A stretch of DNA of 40,185 nucleotides from Guillardia theta CCMP2712 (Eukaryota > Cryptophyceae > Pyrenomonadales > Geminigeraceae). The translations under genes and the position numbers were made by a program. Below are positions 10,539 through 19,144 of the stretch, piece by piece. A model generated the notes under the pieces. That model had not been told where the DNA came from and ran no database searches. It saw only the letters and a list, made by a program, of their open reading frames with translations. Positions within the stretch are counted from its first letter, which is position 1; every line of letters starts with the position of its first letter. The stretch covers positions 481,369 through 521,553 of the forward strand of contig NW_005434623.1 in NCBI RefSeq assembly GCF_000315625.1. Direction: 5' to 3'.

Positions 10539-11225
10539 CGTCATGGAACAGCATCTACTTCTGCCATCCCTCCGTCAGCTCCCCCAGCATGCTTCTCTCC
10601 TCTCACCTTGTCTTTCAGCTCTGCCTCTCTAGCCGCCTGCCGCCGTATCGAGCACCTCTGCCCATCGACCCGGCAACGCCTGAGCAGCCGTCATCACCTC
10701 CAGCCCCTCGAGCTCAGACCCTCACCCGGAAGCCTCGCAGGGCTCGTGAGGAGGATACCTGAGATGTCTCAACTCTCATCCGCTCCTCCTCTCCCTCCGC
10801 CCCCTCACCGGCAGTTGGTGCTCGGGCTACCTGCTGCGGTGCATGGGGGCGGTTGCCTCTTGCTCATAGCAACGCGCCCATGAGGCACGACAGGAGGAGA
10901 CCGGACGGGGAGCCGAGCGGGAGAGAAACCTGAAGCCTTGAGAGATAGGAAGGGAGGAGTCAGTGGAACCATCAAAAGTGAGACTGGTTCACCAGTGTCA
11001 TCGCCAGGGTGAAGCATACAATCACCTTCACAATCAAGTTGTTCATGCTCGCCCTCGTTGTCTGCTGTATCACTCAGTGAAGCAACTCTGACCTGATCTC
11101 ACGTGTTTCCCTCCTCTTCCTCTCTGCCTTTGCAAACACACACAAGCCCTCCTTGCTCCCTTCCATCTTTCCTTGCTCAACCCTGCTGAGCTTCTATGCT
11201 CCTTGAATGTCCTTCATGTCGCCTA
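10539..11225. other. Gap between Sel1-repeat gene and retroelement cluster
   Basis: Pyrimidine-rich sequence with some Pro/Ser-rich open frames but no recognisable domain or consistent exon chain. It probably contains the 3' flank of the Sel1-repeat gene. The retroelement cluster begins at about 11226, where composition turns sharply GC-rich. Confidence 0.4.
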
Positions 11226-12720
11226 GTTGTTGGCTAGGGCACGGTGTTGCCCTGCAGCATATGGCCGGGAGCCTCCGAGCGCGCCCCGCGCACGGGCTCA
11301 GCGGCCGGGCGGGAGTCTCAGCAGCGGCCGACCGGTCCGGGCCCCGGCGGAGGCCCAGTACACGGCTTCCCGCGTGGGCTGGCAGTGCAGGGGCTGGGGT
11401 CAGTCACGTTGCAACCAGACCGCCGCCGGGACCCTCAACCGGGCCACCCAGCGCGAGTCGACAGTGCCAGTGCGGACCCCGGGCCGATAACAATGGGCCG
11501 GAGACCAGGTTTATCACTGAGGGGAATAAATCGGCCACCTCGACAAATGGCCGACAGGGCAGGAAGAAGAAGACCCGGCATACAAGTTGCCATCCGAGGG
11601 CCACCTGCTAGAGTTTGCGAGGTTCAAGCGGGAGCTTCCGCATAGTCGGGGAGGGGACGAGTTCACGCCCTCTGAGGGTCTACACCCCGCTGTTTACTAT
11701 ACGGCTATCGCTCGCTTCCTCGCTTGGTACTCTGACCAGCCCATGTCCCGGACCTTGCCCTCTCCTCATAGCCTGGACGTTCACTGCTCGAGATCTCTCC
11801 GTGCCCAGAAGCATCCTCTGGCGACCTTCTTCGTTGAGGCGCACGACTTCGTTCATAATGCTGGAGCGATCCTCTACCGTCGTGTCAAGGCTCCTGCACC
11901 GGCTGCAGATGGCGCGGCGATCCCACCTGCCCCGGCTGCTGTGCCTGATGACGCAGGACGCCCCCCGGCATCTGTGGTACACATCCCTGGTTTGCGCGCT
12001 CTCGTCGACTCGTCTCATGAGCACTTCATTCCTCCCCCTGCGCAGCGAAATGTGACCCCTCTTGTCATGCGCGTCTTCCCTCGCCATGTGCATGCTCGCG
12101 CTGCGCTGACCGATCAGCAGCGTGATATCCTCACCTTGCACAGCCGCAGGACACACTCGCTCAAGTCGCAGGATAGGGTCTTGCAGTCTACCATCTTCGC
12201 TCATTTTCCTGAGCGAGACCTGAGCCACTCTCCCCACCACTGACTCGGCTACCGCTGACTCGGAGGCTAGCGAGGAGGACTACCTCGAGCGGTACCGTGT
12301 TCCTGTGTCCAGCCTCCCTCCGTCCGCTGCCCCAGGCGGACCCCCGGGCAGCGCCGGCTCCTTGTCGGCGGCTGCCCTTTCTCCGTCCGCGGCCGCCCGC
12401 TTTGTGGCGGCAGCGGACGTCTCGACTGACAGTGGTCAGTCGGCTGCCTCCGGGTATCGCGTCTAAGGGATTTTCTTCCTCCTGCATGCTCCTGCTGCTT
12501 GTTGCTTGATTGCTTGACCCTTAGGCTGCTTGTCTGCGCGGCTTCGCGCTTGGGCTGGCGATGCCGCGTCTGGGTGCCAGCAGTGCTGGTTCTTTCCGGG
12601 CATGTGTTTTGTGTGTGTTTGTGCAGCTTCTCGCTGTGGACTGTGTGCCTGGAGGTTCAGCTTGTTCCTGCTTTGTTTTGCTTGAGGCACTTTTTACCCT
12701 CTGCCAGTAAAGCCTATACA
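11226..12720 (+). mobile_element. Retroelement copy A (5' GC-rich part, ORF, Ser/Ala tail, 3' UTR)
   Basis: The copy starts with a GC-rich block (11250-11500), continues into an open frame at 11587-12243, then switches at about 12240 to the conserved tail module. That module encodes SEASEEDYLERYRVPVSSLP to the terminal SGYRV and a TAA at 12464-12466, followed by a 255-bp 3' UTR ending GAGGCACTTTTTACCCTCTG...CCTATA at 12720. The tail and UTR recur several times in the next 6 kb on both strands, which shows they belong to a mobile element. No LTR and no poly(A) is seen; the 3' end is AAA(T/G)CCTATA. No reverse-transcriptase motif (such as YADD) is visible, so this copy is incomplete or internally deleted. 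Confidence 0.75.
11587..12243 (+). CDS. Retroelement-associated ORF of unknown function
   Basis: An uninterrupted 218-codon frame begins at ATG 11587. Its N-terminal half is His/Arg-rich (RFKRELPHSRGGDEFTPSEG, AVYYTAIARFLAWYSDQPMS), with an Ala/Pro-rich linker (AAIPPAPAAVPDDAG) and a basic C-terminal part (RVFPRHVHARAALTDQQRDI). It stops where the sequence switches to the retroelement tail module. I recognise no domain. It may be a gag-like or linker segment of the element; alternatively the frame may continue from upstream GC-rich sequence and be truncated at both ends by the rearrangement at 12240. Confidence 0.4.
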   Translation: MPSEGHLLEFARFKRELPHSRGGDEFTPSEGLHPAVYYTAIARFLAWYSDQPMSRTLPSPHSLDVHCSRSLRAQKHPLATFFVEAHDFVHNAGAILYRRVKAPAPAADGAAIPPAPAAVPDDAGRPPASVVHIPGLRALVDSSHEHFIPPPAQRNVTPLVMRVFPRHVHARAALTDQQRDILTLHSRRTHSLKSQDRVLQSTIFAHFPERDLSHSPHH

Positions 12721-12734
12721 TCTGCGACGTTGGG

Positions 12735-12938
12735 TGCCTCCCCACCCGGGCAACGCCGGCTCCTTGTCGGCGGCTGCCCTTTCTCCGTCCGCGGCCGCCC
12801 GCTTTGTGGCGGCAGCGGACGTCTCGACTGACAGTGGTCAGTCGGCTGCCTCCGGGTATCGCGTCTAAGGGATGTTCTTCCTCCTGCATGCTCCTGCTGC
12901 TTGTTGCTTGATTGCTTGACCCTTAGGCTGCTTGTCTT
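12735..12938 (+). mobile_element. Retroelement fragment B: end of ORF plus start of 3' UTR
   Basis: This is a near-identical repeat of 12338-12533: the Ala/Ser-rich end of the tail ORF (SAAARFVAAADVSTDSGQSA ... GYRV stop) and the first part of the UTR (CTCCTGCATGCTCCTGCTGC). It then jumps directly into the endonuclease-like domain of copy C at about 12939, so it lacks the CCTATA end. Confidence 0.85.
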
Positions 12939-13267
12939 CTCCATGGCATGCCGATCTGCCAGTGTCCGACGGAATGTGATGGATGTCAGCGCGAGCTCGA
13001 TCCCTCCGTTGCTGCACATCATCTCCAGACCTGCAAACGCCGATCCTCCAAGCTTCCCACGGCGCATGACAACCTTACTCGTACGATTCGGTCGATGCTG
13101 AACGAAGCTGGTCTTCAGAGTGTCATCGATACAGTGGGGGATCCTCGTTCTCGACGGCAGGTACCCTCCCATCCTCATGGCCGCAAGATGAAGGGCGATA
13201 TCCACATCCCTGGAATCCGCGATCGAGGGTCCGAGCAGTACGAGGGCTTGATGGCGGACGTGACGTT

Positions 13268-13686
13268 GGTCCACCCTTACATCGGTAGCTCTGCCGACCT
13301 GACCAAGTGGGGGGAGGTCAACCTCGACGCCCTCCATGCTGCAGCGTCTGAGAAGATTCGCAAACATCGCGCTGCATATGCCATGACTACTCCTCCTCGA
13401 GCGTTCATCCCTCTTGCCATCTCGACGGACGGTACCCTGCATCCTGACACCCTCCGCTTCATCTGGTATCTCGGTCCACCCTTACATTGGTAGCTCTGCC
13501 GACCTGACCAAGTAGACCAAGTGGGGGGAGGTCAACCTCGACGCCCTCCATGTTGCAGCGTCTGAGAAGATTCGCAAACATCGCGCAGCATATGCCATGA
13601 CTACTCCTCCTCGAGCGTTCATCCCTCTTGCCATCTCGACGGACGGTACCCTGCATCCTGACACCCTCCGCTTCATCTGGTATCTC
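13268..13686 (+). repeat. 205-bp internal tandem duplication in copy C
   Basis: GGTCCACCCTTACAT(C/T)GGTAGC starts at 13268 and again at 13473; the second unit runs to 13686 and contains an extra 9-nt TAGACCAAG. The join introduces a stop (after PLHW) at 13491, breaking the endonuclease-like frame. Confidence 0.93.
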
Positions 13687-14469
13687 GCGGACATCATTCC
13701 TCAGCGCTCGATGCCTCTTGAGGATGCGGCGTTTGGTCGGCACTTCGTGCCTGATGACGGCCCTGCTGCTGAGGTCTTGGCTCGCAAACGCTCCGCCACC
13801 TATCAGCGCCTCACCATGCAGCTTACGCTGGAGGCGCTCTTGTCTGGTGCGAGGCGCATGACGCCCTTGCGGGCGCAAGCACTTCTCGAGCCAGAGGACA
13901 GCTCCTCCTCGGACTTTGTCGAGTCGCCCGAGGGGAGTCTTCGCCGGAGGTCTCCGACTCCGATGGGGGAAACCCTTCGAGTGGCCCCGACGATCGGCGC
14001 GGAGCTGGCGAGGCGTCTCCGTCCCTCACTGTGACGTCGGGTGCCTCCGGAGAGCTCGACACCACTGGGGTGCTTGCTGCTGGTCCGAGCTCGCCTGCTT
14101 CCTCCCCGGCATCGGTCGGGTCACGCCAGTCCTTGGGCATTGCCGCGGCGTCGCCGCCGTCACGGGCGGCTACCACTGACTTGGCTACCGCTGACTCGGA
14201 GGCTAGCGAGGAGGACTACCTCGAGCGGTACCGTGTTCATGTGTCCAGCCTCCCTCCGTCCGCTGCCCCAGGCGGACACCCGGGCAGCGCCGGCTCCTTG
14301 TCGGCGGCTGCCCTTTCTCCGTCCGCGGCCGCCCGCTTTGTGGCGGCAGCGGACGTCTCGACTGACAGTGGTCAGTCGGCTGCCTCCGGGTATCGCGTCT
14401 AAGGGATGTTATTCCTCCTGCATGCTCCTGCTGCTTGTTGCTTGATTGCTTGACCTAAGGGCTGCTTGT

Positions 14470-14509
14470 GCTTGAGGCACTTTTTATCTGCTGCCAGTAA
14501 ATCCTATAT
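14470..14509 (+). mobile_element. 40-nt retroelement 3'-end micro-insertion, 7-bp TSD
   Basis: The last 40 nt of the element (GCTTGAGGCAC ... AATCCTATAT) interrupt the UTR of copy C. TGCTTGT flanks both sides (14463-14469 and 14510-14516); uninterrupted copies have a single TGCTTGTCTGCG here. Confidence 0.85.
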
Positions 14510-15090
14510 TGCTTGTCTGCGCGGCTTCGCGCTTGGGCTGGCGATGCCGCGTCTGGGTGCCAGCAGTGCTGGTTCTTTTCGGGCTTGTGTTTTGTGTGTG
14601 TTTGTGCAGCTTCTCGCTGTGGACTGTGTACCTGCCGGTTCAGCTTGTTCCTGCTTTGTTTTGCTTGAGGCACTTTTTATCTTCTGCCAGTAAATCCTAT
14701 AAGGAGTCTCGCGGACATCATTGCTCAGCGCTCGATGCCTCTTGAGGATGCGGCGTTTGGTCGGCACTTCGTGCCTGATGACGGCCCTGCTGCTGAGGTC
14801 TTGGCTCGCAAACGCGCCGCCACCTATCAGCGCCTCACTATGCAGCTGACGCTGGAAGCGCTCTTGTCTGGTGCGAGGCGCATGACGCCCTTGCGGGCGC
14901 AAGCACTTCTCGAGCCAGAGGACAGCTCCTCCTCGGACTTTGTCGAGTCGCCCGCGGAGTCTTCGCCGGAGGTCTCCGACTCCGATGGGGGACACCCTTC
15001 GAGTGGCGCCGACGATCGGCGCGGAGCTGGCGAGGCGTCTCCGTCCCTCACTGTGACGTCGGGTGCCTCCGGAGAGCTCGACACCACTGG

Positions 15091-15266
15091 AAGATATAGG
15101 ATTTACTGGCAGAAGATAAAAAGTGCCTCAAGCAAAACAAAGCAGGAACAAGCTGAACCGGCAGGTACACAGTCCACAGCGAGAAGCTGCACAATCACAC
15201 ACAAAACACAAGCCCGAAAACAACCAGCACTGCTGGCACCCAGACGCGGCAGCGCCAGCCCAAGCG
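15091..15266 (-). mobile_element. Retroelement UTR insertion (about 176 nt) in copy D
   Basis: Minus-oriented 3' UTR starting ATATAGGATTTACTGGCAGA and extending through the CCAGCACTGCTGGCACCCAG block. It splits ACACCACTGG from GTGCTTACTGCTGG; CTGG occurs at both borders (15087-15090 and 15267-15270), a short target-site duplication. It is 5'-truncated and contains no coding tail. Confidence 0.8.
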
Positions 15267-15407
15267 CTGGGTGCTTACTGCTGGTCCGAGCTCGCCTGCT
15301 TCCTCCCCGGCATCGGTCGGGTCACGCCGGTCCTTGGGCATTGCCGCGGCGTCGCCGCCGTCACGGGCGGCTCGGCTACCGCTGACTCGGAGGCTAGCGA
15401 GGAGGAC

Positions 15408-15452
15408 ACTACAGAGGATTTACTGGCAGAAGGTAAAAAGTGCCTCAAGCAA
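15408..15452 (-). mobile_element. 45-nt retroelement 3'-end micro-insertion, 5-bp TSD
   Basis: Minus-oriented element end (GGATTTACTGGCAGAAGG...CCTCAAGC) inserted into the codons for SEEDYLER. AGGAC is duplicated on the two sides (15403-15407 and 15453-15457); other copies read GAGGAGGACTACCTCGAG without interruption. Confidence 0.85.
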
Positions 15453-16028
15453 AGGACTACCTCGAGCGGTACCGTGTTCCTGTGTCCAGCCTCCCTCCGT
15501 CCGCTGCCCCAGGCGGACCCCCGGGCAACGCCGGCTCCTTGTCGGCGGCTGCCCTTTCTCCGTCCGCGGCCGCCCGCTTTGTGGCGGCAGCGGACGTCTC
15601 GACTGACAGTGGTCAGTCGGCTGCCTCCGGGTATCGCGTCTAAGGGATGTTCTTCCTCCTGCATGCTCCTGCTGCTTGTTGCTTGATTGCCTGACCCTTC
15701 GGCTGCTTGTCTGCGCGGCTTCGCGCTTGGGCTGGCGGTGCCGCGTCTGGGTGCCAGCAGTGCTGGTTCTTTTCGGGCTATGTGTTTTGTGTGTGTTTGT
15801 GTTTAGCTTGTCCTGCTTTGTTTTGCTTGAGGACTTTTTACCTTCTGCCTTTCCTGCTTTGTTTTGCTTGAGGCACTTTTTACCTTCTGCGAGTAAATCC
15901 TATACTGAGTAAATCCACTGGCGTGACCCGACCGATGCCGGGGAGGAAGCAGGCGAGCTCGGACCAGCAGCAAGCACCCCAGTGGTGTCGAGCTCTCCGG
16001 AGGCACCTGACGTCACAGTGAGGGACGG

Positions 16029-16196
16029 ATATAGGATTTACTGGCAGAAGATAAAAAGTGCCTCAAGCAAAACAAAGCAGGAACAAGCTGAACCGGCAGG
16101 TACACAGTCCACAGCGAGAAGCTGCACAAACACACACAAAACACAAGCCCGAAAAGAACCAGCACTGCTGGCACCCAGACGCGGCATCGCCAGCCC
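16029..16196 (-). mobile_element. Retroelement UTR insertion in copy E, 4-bp TSD
   Basis: 168 nt of minus-oriented UTR beginning ATATAGGATTTACTGG. It separates GTGAGGGACGG from CGGAGACGCCTCG; ACGG is present at both borders (16025-16028, 16197-16200). It is nearly identical to the insertion at 15091-15266. Confidence 0.85.
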
Positions 16197-16331
16197 ACGG
16201 AGACGCCTCGCCAGCTCCGCGCCGATCGTCGGCGCCACTCGACGTGTTTCCCCCATCGGAGTCGGAGACCTCCGGCGAAGACTCCCCCTCGGGCGACTCG
16301 ACAAAGTCCGAGGAGGAGCTGTCCTCTGGCT

Positions 16332-16354
16332 TATGCCAGTAAATCCTCGCACCC
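16332..16354 (+). mobile_element. 23-nt retroelement 3'-end micro-insertion
   Basis: TATGCCAGTAAATCCT plus a few bases split the otherwise conserved CTCTGGCTCGAGAAG of copy E. GCT is found on both sides (16329-16331, 16355-16357). At this length the assignment rests on the exact match to the element terminus and on the uninterrupted sequence in other copies. Confidence 0.65.
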
Positions 16355-16432
16355 GCTCGAGAAGTGCTTGCGCCCGCAAGGGCGTCATGCGCCTGGCACC
16401 AGACAAGAGCGCCTCCAGCGTCAGCTGCATAG

Positions 16433-17293
16433 GGAATATAGGATTTACTGGCAGAAGGTAAAAAGTGCCTCAAGCAAAACAAAGCAGGAACAAGCTAAAC
16501 CTCCAGGCACACAGTCCACAGCGAGAAGCTGCACAAACACACACAAAACACAAGCCCGAAAAGAACCAGCACTGCTGGCACCCAGACGCGGCATCGCCAG
16601 CCCAAGCGCGAAGCCGCGCAGACAAGCAGCCTAAGGGTCAGGCAATCAAGCAACAAGCAGCAGGAGCATGCAGGAGGAAGAAAATCCCTTAGACGCGATA
16701 CCCGGAGGCAGCCGACTGACCACTGTCAGTCGAGACGTCCGCTGCCGCCACAAAGCGGGCGGCCGCGGACGGAGAAAGGGCAGCCGCCGACAAGGAGCCG
16801 GCGCTGCCCGGGGGTCCGCCAGGGGCAGCGGACGGAGGGAGGCTGGACACTGGAACACGGTACCGCTCGAGCTTGGTAGTCCTCCTCGCGGCTAGCCTCC
16901 GAGTCAGCGGTAGCCAAGTCAGTGGTAGCCGCCCGTGACGGCGGCGACGCCGCGGCAATGCCCAAGGACCGGCGTGACCCGACCGATGCCGGGGAGGAAG
17001 CAGGCGAGCTCGGACCAGCAGCAAGCACCCCAGTGGTGTCGAGCTCTCCGGAGGCACCCGACGTCACAGTGAGGGACGGAGACGCCTCGCCAGCTCCGCG
17101 CCGATCGTCGGCGCCACTCGAAGGGTGTCCCCCATCGGAGTCGGAGACCTCCGGCGAAGACTCCTCGGGCGACTCGACAAAGTCCGAGGAGGAGCTGTCA
17201 ATAGGGGGGTATAGGATTTACTGGCAGGAGGTAAGCAAAACAAAGCAGGAACAAGCTGAACCGGCAGGCACACAGTCCACAGCGAGAAGCAGA
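16433..17293 (-). mobile_element. Retroelement copy F nested in copy E, 10-bp TSD
   Basis: Copy F starts AATATAGGATTTACTGGCAG at its 3' end (plus-strand left), with full UTR, stop codon (16690-16692), Ser/Ala-rich tail ORF and Asp/Ser linker up to about 17200. A further partial UTR (17212-17290) then follows. The flanks carry AGCTGCATAG at 16423-16432 and 17294-17303, and joining them restores the copy E reading seen in copies C and D. This is the clearest target-site duplication in the cluster. Confidence 0.85.
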
Positions 17294-17397
17294 AGCTGCA
17301 TAGTGAGGCGCTGATAGGTGGCGGCGCGTTTGCGAGCCAGGACCTCAGCAGCAGGGCCGTCATCAGGCACGAAGTGCCGACCAAACGCCGCATCCTC

Positions 17398-17425
17398 TTG
17401 CTTGAGGCACTTTTTAAATCCTATT
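17398..17425 (+). mobile_element. 28-nt internally deleted retroelement-end micro-insertion
   Basis: TTGCTTGAGGCACTTTTT joined directly to AAATCCTATT, lacking the ACCTTCTGCCAGT between them, splits GCATCCTCAAGAGGC of copy E. CTC occurs at both borders. Confidence 0.7.
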
Positions 17426-17571
17426 CTCAAGAGGCATCGAGCGCTGAGCAATGATGTCCGCGAGATACCAGATGAAGCGGAGGGTGTCAGGATGCAGGGT
17501 ACCGTCCGGCGAGATGGCAAGAGGGATGAACGCTCGAGGAGGAGTACCAGCCCATGTCACGGACGGTACAA

Positions 17572-17760
17572 TGGATTTACTGGCAGAAGGTAAAAAGTGC
17601 CTCAAGCAAAACAAGCAGGAACAAGCTAAACCTCCAGGCACACAGCACACAGCGAGAAGCTGCACAAACACTCAAGCAAAACAAAGCAGGAGTCGGAGAC
17701 CTCCGGCGAAGACTCCTCCTCGGGCGGGGTACTTTACCTTCTGCGATTAAAACTTAGACC
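17572..17760 (-). mobile_element. Truncated retroelement UTR fragments
   Basis: GGATTTACTGGCAGAAGGT and the following 100 nt match the UTR in minus orientation. A patch of linker coding sequence (AGTCGGAGACCTCCGGCGAAG, 17690-17710) and a degenerate plus-oriented terminus (TTTACCTTCTGCGATTAAAA, 17733-17752) follow. Confidence 0.7.
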
Positions 17761-18770
17761 TTTGGTACTGCTGCAGCGTCGTCGCCGTCGATCACCGATG
17801 GCCGGGCCCTGTTGGAAGCAAAACAAAGAAGGAAAAAGCTAAACCTGCCATGCACACAGCGCACAGCAAGAAGCTGCACAAAAATCAAGACCAAAAGTAC
17901 ACTGGCAGGCTGGCAACTGTCACAGCGGGGCCGCGCCGAGGCCGACCGTCTCAGGCTGGTGCTTCGAGGGTGCCCCGCCGGGATGCACACGGCGGTGGCA
18001 ACGCGGCGGGTCCCGGCGAGCCTCCGACCGTCGGTGACGGCCGGGCCAGACGACAAGAGAATTTTACTCGCGGCCGGATCATCGGATCAGGGTAAGGCCC
18101 TCGGAACCTGGGAGCCGCGACGGCGAGTGCGGCACTGCCAAGCTGAACCAGACCCGGGCTACACTGCCGCTGACTGAGCCCACGCGGGAAGCCACGGTAG
18201 ACAAGCCGCAGAGAGGGGCAAGCAACGAGCACCGGCGTCACTATATCGGCACACAGCGGCAGCCGGGCCCGGTGGCAGCCCGGCTGACTGACCGCCGCCG
18301 GGGGCCCTAGTACGTCCGCCGCAGCCGCTTGTCGGAGTCACCAGTCACTGTGGCACGGTGGGCCTGGCAGAGCCGGGTCGCGGACGGAGAAAGGGCAGCC
18401 GCCGACAAGGAGCCGGCGCTGCCCGGGGGTCCGCCTGGGACGACTGACGGTCGGACAGCGGTCAGTCGGATGCCTCCGCCGCCGCCGCCGGCCGGGGTCA
18501 GTATCGCGTCTAAGAGACTGTTTCATCATGTCTCGGAGGTCCCCATCATTGTGCTCCTGCTGCTTGTTAAACCTCCTACAGACTGTTGCTTGCGGCCCTC
18601 CCTGCTTGAGTCTGCGCGGCTTCGCGCGTAGGCTCAGCGGCTGGCGGTGCCGGGCGTCTCAGTCTGCGCGGCTGACAAGACTGCCGGAGCCTCGGAGGCT
18701 CATCATGAGTCCCCCGGACCCGGCATGCGGGCCTTCCGAGTTCGGCCCGGCCTCAGTTGAGTTAAAAATC
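17761..18770. mobile_element. GC-rich, diverged retroelement remnants
   Basis: Recognisable patches of the element are embedded in strongly GC-rich sequence. A minus-oriented UTR-like piece lies at 17815-17890, a minus-oriented tail-ORF piece at about 18370-18440 (GGACGGAGAAAGGGCAGCCG) and a plus-oriented end-of-ORF/UTR piece at about 18440-18660 (TATCGCGTCTAAG, CTGCGCGGCTTCGCGC). The last two face each other as an imperfect inverted pair. The rest (17900-18340) matches nothing else in the window and resembles the GC island at 22620-23590 in composition. I see no intact coding sequence. Confidence 0.55.
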
Positions 18771-18898
18771 AGGTCGATAGTAGGGGTCAGCGAGGGGAAA
18801 GGGGTGGGTGGGGTAGGTGAGGGTGTGGCGGCGGAGGTATGGGCCCGAGGAAGAGCGGGCGAGGGGATGGGGGAGGGGCCGGAGGAGCAGCGGGAACG

Positions 18899-18975
18899 CC
18901 GGGAGCAGGGGGAGCAGGGGGAGCAGGGGGAGCAGGGGGAGCAGGGGGAGCAGGAGCGGGAGCAGGGGGAGCAGG
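18899..18975. repeat. (GAGCAGGGG)n minisatellite
   Basis: Seven to eight 9-bp units GAGCAGGGG with slight variants lie between the retroelement remnants and the HEAT-repeat gene. The unit is a G-rich relative of the GAGCAG hexamer arrays elsewhere in the window. Confidence 0.95.
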
Positions 18976-19144
18976 AAGGTACGAGATTTCACAGTGTCTC
19001 CGTTAGAGATTCTGACAGCATGGTAGTGTTCTCTCACCTGCGAAAGCGTCGAGACTAGACATACGTACATGGCAACAACCCCAGGTCCTCCCAGACTTTA
19101 CCGCATGTTCCATTAACTATGAGTGAGGATAGATCAGTTCTTTC

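Larger units (their letters stand above)
12939..14703 (+). mobile_element. Retroelement copy C: zinc-knuckle/endonuclease-like domain, tail, 3' UTR
   Basis: The reading frame encodes a Cys/His cluster (CQCPTECDGC ... HHLQTCKRR), then a segment ending MADVTLVHPYIG with downstream conserved Lys/Ala-rich helix (ASEKIRKHRAAYAMTTPPRA) and FIPLAISTDGTLHPDTLRFI. This order (zinc knuckle, D-x-T-hydrophobic-H-P, KxxKY-like helix, F-x-P-hydrophobic) resembles the C-terminal region after the reverse transcriptase in many protist and algal non-LTR elements, where a restriction-like endonuclease fold is found; assignment is by pattern only. It continues into the Asp/Ser-rich linker, the tail module (stop about 14401) and the UTR ending at 14703. 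Disruptions: a 205-bp internal tandem duplication (13268-13686), a 1-nt-type change near 13930 that shifts the linker frame, and a 40-nt insertion at 14470-14509. The copy is therefore a pseudogene. Confidence 0.75.
14704..15906 (+). mobile_element. Retroelement copy D (interrupted twice)
   Basis: Copy D resumes in the endonuclease-like region (SMPLEDAAFGRHFVPDDGPA) directly after the CCTATA end of copy C. It continues through the Asp/Ser linker, tail module (stop at about 15641-15643) and UTR. Removing the two minus-oriented insertions (15091-15266 and 15408-15452) restores the order seen in copy C. The UTR end is rearranged: GAGGACTTTTTACCTTCTGCC and a second GAGGCACTTTTTACCTTCTG occur in tandem (15830-15900). 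Confidence 0.8.
15917..17560 (-). mobile_element. Retroelement copy E (host of nested insertions)
   Basis: Minus-oriented copy read from 17560 down to about 15917. It contains the endonuclease-like C-terminal part (17304-17560), continues at 16432 after the nested copy F is removed, and runs through the Asp/Ser linker to about 15917, where it abuts the CCTATA end of copy D. It is broken by four insertions: 17398-17425, 16433-17293, 16332-16354 and 16029-16196. No intact frame remains. Confidence 0.8.

Noticed and set aside
14827-15087. Minus-strand Asp/Ser-type ORFs in the retroelement copies
   Set aside because: They are antisense shadows of the acidic linker; the opposite frame is conserved in several copies and continues the endonuclease-like domain.
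11226-18770. LTR retrotransposon or DNA transposon
   Set aside because: No long terminal repeats or terminal inverted repeats bound the copies. The shared 3' end with variable 5' truncation and variable target-site duplication fits a non-LTR element better.
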